The notes beneath the pieces are model-generated. The model had not been told where the DNA came from. It was given only the letters and a program-made list of their open reading frames with translations, and did not search any database. 64,000 nt of DNA from Metridium senile (lineage: Eukaryota; Cnidaria; Anthozoa; Actiniaria; Metridiidae): NCBI GenBank assembly GCA_949775045.1, contig OX459104.1, positions 656,501 to 720,500 of the forward strand, written 5' to 3'. A program made the position numbers and the translations under genes. Positions 1-9,839 of the stretch are shown here, piece by piece (positions within the stretch are counted from its first letter, which is position 1; the number at the start of each line of letters is the position of its first letter).

Positions 1-2457
1 AACTATTACTAGCTCGAGCGGGTAAGTTGTAGCAGCTTGTTTCAGTTCTGTTTTGAAATGTTGGTGTTTATTTTCTAAGCATATTTGTATTTTATTAGGT
101 ATCTTTACAGTCAAGGAATTCCACACCTCAATCACACAAGTCCCAACCATAGAGATCAATATGGCATTCGTTGAAAATGCGGTAAATTGAAATGCGCAAT
201 ACCTCAAGAAATAGCGTGGCACAGATCAAGTAATGTAAAGGGCGATAAACGCATCGACAGCAGTCAATCAGAATATCTCTTTCGGAGGATAAAATAATTA
301 ATTCATGTCGGATCCCATGGCCCTGTCATTATGATCATCATTATCATCATCATCATGGTCATCGTTGTTAATATTTTGTTATTTATTTGACTCCACTAAT
401 TTTCCACTGCCAAATACCTTGTTGTGGCTCGACTAACGTATTTATCCCAATAGTTATAAAAACTCAAAAAGGAAAACAATTGCGAGCATTTTTTTTTATA
501 GTGCCTTTAGTGAAAAATAAATAACTGCTCCCATTAGGAATGGTTGGGCTGTCTCATCCATGTCAAAACGTTTTCTTATTTAGATTTGAAGTTTACTTAA
601 GTAGCATAAGGATATTTCGAGGCTCCACACAAAATCGGGACTCACTAATAAGTTTCTCTTTTTTGATGAGAAAGCTCTGGGAACGAGGTTGTGCTGCGAC
701 CTAAATAATACACGGACCTGTGTAATATTTGATACCGCTTTCTGATTCAAGTCATTTTAGAACTATCAAGCAATTGCTATAGGTATAGGAATATGATATA
801 TTCAATACTTGCATCAATTTGTTAGCATACAAATATTGGGAAAACTACTTCAAACTGTATTAGCGTCAGGCGAATGTATACAGTCATTTGAAAAAACGCT
901 GTCGCCGACCGGCTTCGCAACTACGCGACTAGACCTAAAAGGAGTATGGGTAGATCACTGAAGGAGTTATCAACATCTTGAGCTCTCAGTGCTCTATACA
1001 ACGGTTTATTTCTTTGCACAGAACGCGAAGGTACACATTCATTCATTTACTCGCTACATATTTCAGCATATTTCTTTAGTGCGTGCTAAACATTTTTTGC
1101 TTCAGTGATTTTTAACCACACCGGCTCCCGCTTGGGCTTGTCGCGTAGTCGCGTAGGCTGTCGGTGACAATGTTTTTCAAATGACTGTATGTACAAATCT
1201 TAGACGAATTCAAAAAGGTTTTAGAAAAAAGTATCGAACATAAAAGTATATAGATAATAGTTATAATTCGATCTTGAATGGATTCAAGAAACACTGAAAT
1301 TGCGTGACCCTGTCACGTTAGCGTCAAACGGCTAGCGGTGTCTATACTAGTGCTTCTCGCCATAGTTAACCTATGTTCTAATTGAAAGAATTATTGATTA
1401 TTTGAATGAAGTGTTCATTCTACATGTATAAAAGTTAAAACTGTCTTGTTATTTAGAACACAACTAAAAGTGCAGTATTTGTAAGATGCTTTTTATTATC
1501 AAATTTATTTCCAGTTCGATTTGACATTTTAATTTATGCATAAAAATGATGATCACGCGAAAATAAAACACGAATATTCTCTATTAATAACTCTACTTTT
1601 AGTTATATTGCTATTTCAGCGCTTAATGTGATGTTTTGCAACAATAGAAATGATTTCGTCCCAAAACTGGGGGAAATATTACCGCTTACTATTGAAGCAT
1701 TCATTGATATTTGCTTATCAGAAGCGTGACAAACGGTCACGAAAGGGTCATATTCAAAAAATGTTTTCGTCCGATCTATTTATTTCCCCAGCTTGAAATT
1801 TCTTGTGCGAATAAAAGGATAAATTTGCTTTACAATGGTTTAGATTTTGTGTCCAAAATATGTATACCAAGAGTAGTTTTGACTATGTGAAAATTAGCTT
1901 TGTTTACACGCATAAATTAACTCAAAAAATGAGTCGTACAAAATGCTTCAGAATAAAATTAAAATTTATTCTATAGGAAATATTTTTTGATTTCTGTGAA
2001 CGTTTTGAGATGTTTATTAACTGAGTTAAATATCATGTTAATCCCTTTCATTTCAAGAGTACAGTATTTCGTTAAAGTTGGGCATTTTTCGAGCCTCGGA
2101 ATAGCCGAAAACTGGCCCGCCAGGCGAGTTTTCGAACTTTTGTAAAATTCTCACCGAAATTTTTTTTTTCGGACTTCTAAGTATGATTTTTTGAAATAGT
2201 CCTATAAAGGGTTTCTTTTGGTGAAATAAAAAGAATTTCGATTTTTTTGAACTGTCATGAGGTTCTCGATCCTTGTGGGCATACACTCTTAAACATGATT
2301 TATTGATTTATACTTTAAAATATAAATAAATAAACTCAAGAACCATATCAATATAAACGTGAAAGCTCAATAATTGAGAGTTTTAAAAGGAAAGGGTCAA
2401 ATAGTAGTGGAGTTTGTTCGAAGCACGTGTCGCATATAAAGTTCAAAACAAACTTAC
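1..2457. other. No gene recognised
   Basis: AT-rich sequence without a recognisable exon. It holds a TA-flanked inverted-repeat element (listed separately), a short ATC-type microsatellite near 331-355, and nothing else I can name. Further exons of the minus-strand gene whose first exon ends at 2458 may lie here, but I could not pick one with confidence. Confidence 0.5.
881..1187. mobile_element. MITE with TA target duplication
   Basis: The ends are inverted: CAGTCATTTGAAAAA on the left and TTTTTCAAATGACTG on the right. The pairing continues inward through a CTGTCGCCGACCGG-like stretch and an ACTACGCGAC stretch. TA lies directly outside each end (879-880 and 1188-1189), as expected for Tc1/mariner-type insertion. 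There is no ORF of note. A half copy lies near 61245-61400. Confidence 0.75.
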
Positions 2458-2627
2458 AACTTTCCTGATAAAACAATAATAGTTAACACAGAAACGACAA
2501 AATAGTAATAGAGTTGTTGTTTAGTAAATTGTCTACCTTCTTCGTCATTATCTTCGTTCTCACTTTCTTTATCAGACCATTTTTCATCGTCTGAATATAG
2601 TACTTCGACTGTGTTTGGAACCGCCAT
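2458..2627 (-). CDS. Small acidic single-pass membrane protein, first coding exon (partial)
   Basis: Translation from the ATG at 2627 gives about 56 residues. They start MAVPNTVEV, continue with an acidic run rich in D, E, S and N (about residues 13-31), then a short polar linker FTKQQL, and then one hydrophobic segment (about residues 40-54, YYYFVVSVLTIIVL) that looks membrane spanning. The exon ends at a good donor (GTAAGT, minus strand, 2457-2452) in phase 2, so the gene continues to the left; I could not place the next exon. An upstream in-frame ATG at 2645 is possible, but the ATG at 2627 lies in a CAAGATGGCGG context typical of YY1-bound start sites. It is arranged head-to-head with TMEM86, about 1 kb apart. 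I do not recognise the family. Confidence 0.55.
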
Positions 2628-3663
2628 CTTGGATTCTTGTAGCAATGGGGAAATCCGCTAGTATAAGATTGTGGGCTCGTTCAGACAAAAGTAGTCATAA
2701 AATTTTAAAACTGAGTCGAAAAACTGAATGGATGGATGCATGAATAAATGAATGAATTAATTAATGAAAGAAAAATTGATGAACGAATGAAGGATGGATC
2801 AATTAATGGATGAATGAATAACTCAATAAATCAATGACGATTTACTTGATGAATAAATAACTTATATCAAAATTGTCGAAAGAAAAAAGAGATGTTTGGT
2901 TGCTGTGAGATGTTCATGAAATATTAATATTGTCCTTGCTGTACTGAATTAGTTTAATACAGGCAGTAGAAGTTCCGTGTCAGTTTATTCGTTATTGTCG
3001 TTATTCGTTTGTCCTTTTCTACAAAATTATGTAAGATTAATTTGTTTCCTTAGCAACGTCTGAATCAGTGAGGCACTTTTCTATTCTCACAATTTTTACT
3101 TCTAGAAAAATCACCATTGTCGTTGAAATACGTCAGAAATCGACACATGCAAACTCCTCAAAAATATGACTTTTTTTCAGGAGCCCATTACTGTTTTTTC
3201 TCATTTCAAGTATTCCGATGACATACAATAATGTTTCTTCCCCCGTAAGTTAAAGTGACATTTATAACTTTCAAGTGTATGTTCAAGCATACTCACAATA
3301 AAATCGTGCAGACAATAAACCATGTGACGATCTAAAAATAGACTATCCCGTCTCGACCGGAACCGGAAATAAGAAAATGTCAATCACTCCGTACTCTCCC
3401 AAACCAAAATTTCACAAAAACTAGAAAACAATTATACAAAAAAATAGCTTTTTCAATCTTAAAGTAATCATCTTGCTATATTTTAATTGTTGACTTCCAC
3501 TGGTTGTTAAATTTGACGTCATTTTAAACGCTTTTTACGTACAAGGTTATTCAATGTCATGGTGATGTTTGCGTCACACTAGAGTCACGTGCCTTACATG
3601 TACATTTTATAATAGATGTGGTTTCGTGTTTACAGTCAGTTACAAGTGTGAATATCAGTGAAT
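2628..3663. promoter_or_regulatory. Shared upstream region of a head-to-head gene pair
   Basis: This 1-kb stretch separates two divergent start codons. Visible sites are a GACGTCA CRE-like core near 3515, a CACGTG E-box near 3595 about 70 bp before the TMEM86 ATG, and the YY1-like CAAGATGGCGG over the minus-strand start. The middle contains degenerate TGAA/TGGA repeat sequence (about 2728-2842). Promoter activity is inferred from position only. Confidence 0.4.
2728..2842. repeat. Degenerate TGAA/TGGA tetranucleotide repeat
   Basis: Repeated ATGGATGG, GAATGAAT and related tetramers, imperfect. It is the same repeat type as in GATD1 intron 6 and TSSK intron 1. Confidence 0.7.
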
Positions 3664-5603
3664 ATGGAGCGAAATTCTACGATAATCGAAAGAAAAACGA
3701 CGCAAATTTGTGAGCAGTTTAGCTTACTGAGATATAGGCTATCACCTGCTGATGTTGTAAGTTCAATTTTGTTTATTTTGGGTGAATTTAGATGGTGGTT
3801 CTCTTGACATATTTGAAGTTTCGTGTGGTCGCATTGTGCGTCAATTTGATCGCATGAAAATCCTCATTTTTTTCGTCGCTTTTTTCCCCCTCTTTTAAAC
3901 TTCGACATAGATACTTGAAATAGCTTTTGTTTTATCAATTCAAGCTCTTTCTAAACGTATTAATAGGCAAAACATAGTGTTAGTGAATTCCTTGTCAAAT
4001 GTAAAAGCGTGGCAGTACAAAGCTTGTGTTTTTTGTTTTGATGCCATCTATCTACCGGTATCAAATTTGAATACTGTAAAATTTTCAAAACTGTACTGAT
4101 TTGTAAATATCACCGCGTTTTTTCCGCATCTATTCGTATTTCGGAATGAGGAAGCAAAAATATACTTTTGGAGATCTTTTTCGGACCAAAATGTCGAATT
4201 ACAGTCCTTGCCATTCAAACAATCCCGACACAATAGGCCGAATATTTTGAAAAATAATTGAAATTCGTTGATGGCAGTTAGATTAAACTGTTTTTAGGCT
4301 TCAATTTTCAATGCGTTTTCTAGTTTTGCTTGTTGTTGTGTTCCAGTTCACTGGATTTTGTCTCATGACTATTTGAAAAGGCCATTGTTTTATCTCGTCG
4401 TTTCTTATAATAGCAAACATTGACAGAAAAACAATATGCAAATTGATGCAAATCACCGTTTTACGTCAAGTATTATAACGGGAAGTCTTTGACAGATCTC
4501 TCAAGAGAAAATAAAAAAAGCTATTATGAAAATGGTTGGAAAATTTCACTAGGTACTATGGTTGGAGGAGTGGTGAGAGCGCCAGCCTTTCACCGCTGTG
4601 ATCTGGATTCCATTCCCAGCTCGGGCACTGGATCATATGTGAATTGAATTTGTTTGATGTGTTGCTCTTTACTACAAAGGTTTTTCCTCCAGGTATTCGT
4701 TTTTTTTCTCCCTCAACCAAAATCACCATTTGAGGAGTGATGAAAAATATGAAAAAATATTTAATGTAGAGGTCGTGAGTCTACACTATGCATGTGGATC
4801 TGCTGCGGAAAATATTATTTTTATTATTCCTATTATTTAATATTATTATTCAATCATTGATGAAGTCACTCATCTACTTTGCTTTTCCTCAATTTCAGTT
4901 TAAAAGTGTGGGTCCCAAGCTGGTACCATTCTTCAAAGCATTCTGCATATACTTTGTTGCCTGGCACCCAGAGAACTCAAGCATCTTTCATGCTGCACTC
5001 AAGATACTCCCCATTCTGTGTTTGTGTGGCTTCGTTCTACTACAAGGCGTCAGCTTTGAGAATTGTCATGACTACAGTCGGCGCATCTTTATAGGTCTCA
5101 TACTCTCGGCGATAGGTGATATATGTCTTGTGTGGAAACAACAGTTCTTTATCCATGGCATGTTGGCGTTTGCCTTAGCACATCTGGCGTACATGAGAGC
5201 GTTTGGATTCCAGCCATTAAAGCCACTGACCGGAGTCTTTTGTTTACTGTTAACAATGCCTTTCTATCATCTGTACTTTCCTAACTTAAAAGGTTTACTT
5301 GTCTTTGCCGTACCCATATATATTCTGGTTATCGGCATAATGATGTGGAGGGCAATATCTGGACTACAGGCACAGCTGCTGAGTGATGAAGGATTATGGC
5401 GCTGGACCAAGCTTTGCTCATGCCTTGGAGCAATAACATTTGGAGTCTCAGATATGATAATAGGTGTCCATATGTTCTGCTTTCCTGTGCCGTATGCCCA
5501 AGTGTTTATTATGGTATCATATTATGCTGGTCAGTTGGGTATTGCCCTGTCGACGTTTAGCCTTGATGATGAGTACCGTTTACGAATGAAGCATATTGAC
5601 TAA
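3664..5603 (+). CDS. TMEM86A: TMEM86-type lysoplasmalogenase (YhhN family)
   Basis: Two coding exons, 3664-3756 and 4899-5603, join in phase 0 to 265 aa (donor GTT|GTAAGT, acceptor TTTCAG|TTT). Exon 1 gives a 31-residue cytosolic-looking lead, and exon 2 opens with FKSVGPKLVPFFKA, nearly the same as in vertebrate TMEM86A. The remainder is a run of about seven to eight hydrophobic helices. Family motifs seen are SAIGDICLVW (Asp at about 105), the HGMLAFALAH segment, GVSDMIIG (Asp at about 216) and FCFPVPYAQ. The family hydrolyses the vinyl-ether bond of lysoplasmalogens (EC 3.3.2.2) in endomembranes; that is family knowledge, not shown here. Length fits the family (about 230-270 aa). The reading frame is open upstream of exon 2 from 4788, but that part lies in the intron. 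TMEM86A and TMEM86B cannot be told apart safely, so the symbol marks the family. Confidence 0.9.
4556..4760 (+). repeat. Possible tRNA-derived SINE in TMEM86 intron 1
   Basis: A tRNA-like start with A-box-like sequence (GGAGTGGTGAGAGCG) and B-box-like sequence (GGATTCCATTCCC) is followed by a tail with TTTTTCCTCCAGGTATTCG. A similar tail occurs near 61150-61200. Divergent; no target duplication was identified. Confidence 0.4.
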
Positions 5604-5839
5604 GATACATTTAAAAGTATTATTATATAATATACATGTATATATAGACAAAGAACTTGATGACTTTTTATCATGAAAGGTGGATGTGATTTTGTAAATA
5701 ATTTATGAAGATGTGAAGTTTTTTTAAAAATCATTTATTGATTATTCCTAAATTAAGTCATATATCAATGAAGGTATTAGATGACATATAGTAATATATT
5801 ATTTATAAGTTCTTTTATATTTTCAAATTTTGCTGTGAT

Positions 5840-6107
5840 AGAGTACATGTCAAACATTAAAAGCGTGTAACATAAATAGTACTAAATAGTGATATTTTAT
5901 GATAGGTAATATGATGAAATTTGTAACACCGTAAAAAGTGTTGACTTAACTTTACTGACGTTTCGAGCTTTAGCCCTTCGTCGGAGTAAAAGAGTTAGAC
6001 TAAGAGAGATATTATGCTAATTCTATTGTTTTCTATTGTTTAATTAGCACTATTTAGTACTAATTAGCACTATGGTACTTGTTTCACGGGTATAATATTT
6101 GAACTCT
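5840..6107. mobile_element. TA-flanked MITE (GAGTAC family) split by another insertion
   Basis: The ends match two intact relatives at 57254-57396 and 57974-58116: a GAGTACA-type left end followed by AACATTAAAAGCGTG, and a right end of GAACTC. TA flanks the ends. The body, including AATAGTACTAAATAGTG and CTATTGTTTAATTAGCAC, is interrupted by a 109-bp insert (5902-6010). Confidence 0.8.
5902..6010 (+). mobile_element. Short copy of the tandem-unit repeat family, nested
   Basis: Begins ATAGGTAAT and ends GACTAAGAGAGAT, as does the copy at 49610-49722. TTATG occurs on both sides of the insert, consistent with a short target duplication of about 5 bp. The host MITE reads through cleanly when the insert is ignored. 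Confidence 0.75.
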
Positions 6108-6411
6108 ACTTTTATTATCACACTATTTAATAATTATTTTATTTCAAAATATTGACAAATGAGAGCAAATATACACTTTGCATTCTGTTTGACCAAAGGA
6201 CAAAAAGCCCTTAGAAGTTTTTTCTTTCTGATAATTTAACAAATGAAATTAGCATGGTTTGGGATTAGTTTGTGAAAATGATTGCATGTAAAGCCTATTA
6301 GTTTAACAATATTACTGTGTAAATTTCTAGTTTCATTGTAATCCTACTTTGGGCTTAGATTTTCAGCTGTCTGAGTTTCTATGGGCCTGTGATAGCAAGT
6401 CTCCTGACAGC

Positions 6412-6732
6412 TGGGGCCAGTTGTACAAAGCCTGGATAAAGTTACTGTTGGATAAGAGTTATCCATTGGTTTTATCCGTTGAATAGGGATTTATCTGGTT
6501 GGATAAAGTAAAGAATAGTGTTTTACGTCGGAAGTCCCTTCAGCTGAAGCTGATCTTCCAGAGAGCCGACCGTGCGCTCATTTTACTTCCCTCTCTCCAT
6601 CAGTGCTCTGTTTTACGGGTATTTAAAGCTACACGGAAAGAAGAGAAGTTGAAACAAGGATGCAAGGTCACTAGGAATTGAACTAGGGACCTCTCACAAA
6701 TAGCACTATTCAGGCTTCGTACAACCAGCCCC
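6412..6732. mobile_element. Inverted-repeat element, GGGGCCAGTTGTAC ends
   Basis: The left end GGGGCCAGTTGTACAAAGCC pairs with the right end (GGCTTCGTACAACCAGCCCC on the plus strand). A tRNA B-box-like stretch (AATTGAACTAGGGACC) lies near the right end. No transposase. Superfamily not assigned. Confidence 0.65.
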
Positions 6733-6970
6733 TGAACATGTGAGCCTAACGGTAATTGTACAAGTTGTAAATTACAGTATATTAGTGTGTAAATTAGTGT
6801 GATTGCAAAATGAAAAGAGGGGATAAATAAACAATAAAAAGTGGGAAATAATTCTTGTTGACTCTAGCTTTAGTATTAAGAAAGAATATTCCATGCACAA
6901 TACTGAAACAAACCAGAGATACAAAAATGCTCCATTGACTATAGTATCGCAACCAATATGAAATTGTCAA

Positions 6971-7145
6971 TAGATCTCTTTACCTCTGTATGCAAATTGC
7001 CCATTTCAGACCATGTGTCATTGCCTTGAGAATTGTTCTTTCATGATGAACATGTTATGTCATTTACATGTGAAAGAAACAATTCCCAAGGGTAGTATCA
7101 CATGATCTGAAATGGGACAACAGACAAGGAAGGTAAAGAGGTCTA
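6971..7145. mobile_element. MITE with TAGACCTCTTTACCT ends, copy 1
   Basis: A foldback of about 175 bp whose arms share TAGAYCTCTTTACCT and ATTTCAGACCAYGTG. A second copy, very similar over its whole length, lies at 33948-34123 in STK38 intron 3. Confidence 0.75.
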
Positions 7146-7537
7146 TTAGAGCTCAACTCAAGACTTTCTTGTCTTGTTTGTTTCTGTTTGTGGCTACACC
7201 TTAACATGTAATTATATATTCATTCCTCATTAGATGAAAGAGAAAAAGCATCATCTGACTTTCTAATGAGAAGGGAAACTTTATCTATGGCAGTGCAGAT
7301 GCGATAGAAGAATGTGTATCATTATGTCAATATTGTCAAAAACATCTTGTGCTTTAAGCTCTCTGATAAGTGAAACAGTGCTGAATTACTGATTATCAGG
7401 AAGATCATATGAGACTGCATATATAAGCTATGAATTAAAATTTCTTGAAGAAGCTAAATAGAAAGCCATCTTAAACCATCTTTACCACCGATTTCATTGC
7501 TATGCGCCCAACAGAGTTTGTGAAGTGATTTGGTGAT

Positions 7538-7798
7538 TATCTTCCATCAATCAAACACAATTTGTCTGGACATTTTGCACACACAAGTTGTGAATGGCAG
7601 TTAAATGAAAAAACATTTGTTTCTGGCCTAAAGATAGATTTTAGGTACTAATATCAGATAGATAAAACTAAATAAATTCAATTTATTTTATATTTCTATT
7701 TTTATAATACATTTCTACCTGTTTTATGTTCACATATTGATCTTTGTTTACAGTTCATGTAATTAGCTGTCTAGACAAATTGTGTTTGGATGGAAGAG
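7538..7798. mobile_element. Foldback element
   Basis: CTTCCATC..AAACACAATTTGTCT at about 7541-7566 is inverted at about 7773-7796 (AGACAAATTGTGTTTGGATG). The centre is AT-rich and has no ORF. Confidence 0.55.
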
Positions 7799-8037
7799 TA
7801 TCGCCATCTTGATATGAAATCATTGGTAAACCTGTGAAAAGTTCAATTTCTATATGAAAAGTCTAAACTCATTATCTCATTATCTACAAAATGAGAACTA
7901 AAATTCAAGAATTTGTATGTTTATTTACATTAAACTTTAAGTATATTAATTAACACTTCTGCACTCAACAATACAAGCTTTGTTTTGAACAATAAATTAA
8001 TAAAATATTAATTAGATATCATTAACACATTGGAAAG

Positions 8038-8525
8038 CACAGGTAGCCCAAGCTCACTGTTAGTGTTGTTTGTCGCCAAAAAATATGTATATATATAAAA
8101 CAATATGTAATTATAGAAGGAAATCTCCTAGAAAAGTCTTTAAAGACTTGCTGAGATTTTCTTGCCACATTAATATGCTTATAAATTGTTATTACATGAC
8201 AAAAAAAGAGGCGAATAAAGATTATTATGTTTTAGTGTTGATTTACTAAAGGATATATATGGGTACTTTTCAACCTTCGATTTTTTAACTTAAAATTTAA
8301 TAAAATTCATTAAAACTCTTACAGTGTCTTCTTGTGATCTATAGAATTCTCTAAACTAATTTCAGAAAGTAATCTATTAACTCAGAGGATTCTAGAGATC
8401 AACAAGAAGACACTGTAAGAGTTTTATTGAATTTTATTAAATTTTAAGGAAAAAAATCGAAGGTTGAAAAGTACCCATATATCCTTTAGTAAATCAACAC
8501 TAACAGTGAGCTTGGGCTACCTGTG
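8038..8525. mobile_element. Long palindromic MITE with nested insertion
   Basis: The arms read CACAGGTAGCCCAAGCTCAC on the left and the inverse on the right, and pair on through TACTAAAGGATATATATGGG and CTTTTCAACCTTCG. GGAAAG lies just outside both ends, possibly the target duplication. The left arm is broken at 8069-8231 by another insert. A related fragment (GGGCTACCTGTG) lies near 20172 in GATD1 intron 3. Confidence 0.75.
8069..8231. mobile_element. 163-bp insert with 9-bp target duplication
   Basis: TTAGTGTTG occurs at 8060-8068 and again at 8232-8240. The opposite arm of the host palindrome has the sequence only once, so the insert and one repeat are extra. The insert begins TTTGTCGCC and has GAGGCGAATAAA near its other end. 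No ORF. Confidence 0.7.
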
Positions 8526-8811
8526 GGGAAAGTCCATTATAAAAATCTACATGATTGCATGAAATCAATGGTTATAATACATTGTACAACATAATTTATG
8601 TCATGTTTTCTGGAAAATTAAACACAGTCAAATTATTTTGTTCAATAGAGTTGATTACTTGTTTTAAGTAAGGACACTTAATCACTTTTTAACCCACATC
8701 CATTGAGCGAATAGATTTGAAATAAGATTTATTATGAACACTTCGTGTATTTGAACTCAAAAACCTCAAACACTCTCTACTTTCACATAACCACAATGCC
8801 TTTTGTTTTTT

Positions 8812-8827
8812 AGGGGGGGGGGGGGGG
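8812..8827 (+). repeat. Poly-G tract
   Basis: About 16 consecutive G residues; a possible G-quadruplex or assembly-sensitive site. Confidence 0.9.
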
Positions 8828-9218
8828 CTATAATTTATATTGTTATTCAAATTTGTTTGATTTGAATTACAATAGCTACGCTCAAAACCTGAAGGTATTA
8901 TGGTAATTGTGAACGTAGAGAATTCATTCTTTTCTTGTTAGGGAACTTGTTTGTGTACAAGAAAAATAGCTACAATGTACTATGTAGGTAAATTGTAGAA
9001 TTTTATACACCTGATTGCAAAAAGGTTGTAGTAAACATATAAATATCAACAGCAGTTTATTTTTAGTACTAGCAAATTATATCCAAAATACTATTTTTTT
9101 CGTACATGCAAGAGGGGGAATAAAAATATATTTGGCAATCATTGCATGCAATGAACACCATATTAAAGGATTATTTTAGTATGAGTAGTTGTGTATCCAT
9201 TGGATATTTGCATATCAA

Positions 9219-9622
9219 TGGAAACTGGAGAGTTAACTAGAATAGGCTGCATCTGTGTTTGATATAAACGATAGGTCATAGAATGAAATTTGTAACACCG
9301 TAAAAAATAGAAATAGAAACTAGCGAGTAAACTAGTATAGGCTGCGTCTGTGTTTGATATAAACGATAGGTAATAGAATGAAATTTGTAACACCGTAAAA
9401 AATAGAAATAGAAACTAGCGAGTAAACTAGTATAGGCTGCGTCTGTGTTTGATATAAACGATAGGTAATAGAATGAAATTTGTAACACCATAAAAAAATA
9501 GAAACTAGCGAGTAAACTAGTATAAGCTGCGTCGGTGTTTGATATAAACGATAGGTAATAGAATAAAAAATGTTGACTAAACTTTACTGATGTTTCGAGC
9601 TTAAGCCCTTCATCAGAGTAAA
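9219..9622 (+). mobile_element. Tandem-unit repeat family, four units plus hairpin tail
   Basis: Units start GAAACTAGCGAGTAAACTAG at about 9229 (diverged), 9316, 9411 and 9501, so spacing is 87-95 bp. The array ends in a tail with TTTACTGATGTTTCGAGC and CCTTCATCAGAGTAAA. Read on the minus strand the tail forms a hairpin with CTGATGA and GAAAC in the loops. This is the copy with the most regular hairpin. Confidence 0.85.
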
Positions 9623-9839
9623 AAAGATGTATTTGTGTTCATGTGCACTACAATCTTTCTGCAATCAAGTGCATGTTGAAATCAATGAAGAACAATCAAC
9701 TGAGGATACCAAATCACCTAAAAAAATATTCAGTTAATCATTCTGTACCAGACGGGAATCCAAATACGACATTGCGTAATTATTCTAGTTGACTGTATAA
9801 TTACATGCTCTAACCACTGAGCGACTAGAATTTTATTAA

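Noticed and set aside
4788..4898. Start of TMEM86 at 4788 with a hydrophobic lead
   Set aside because: A strong acceptor at 4898 and a matching phase-0 exon at 3664-3756 exist, and the family similarity begins right at the acceptor.
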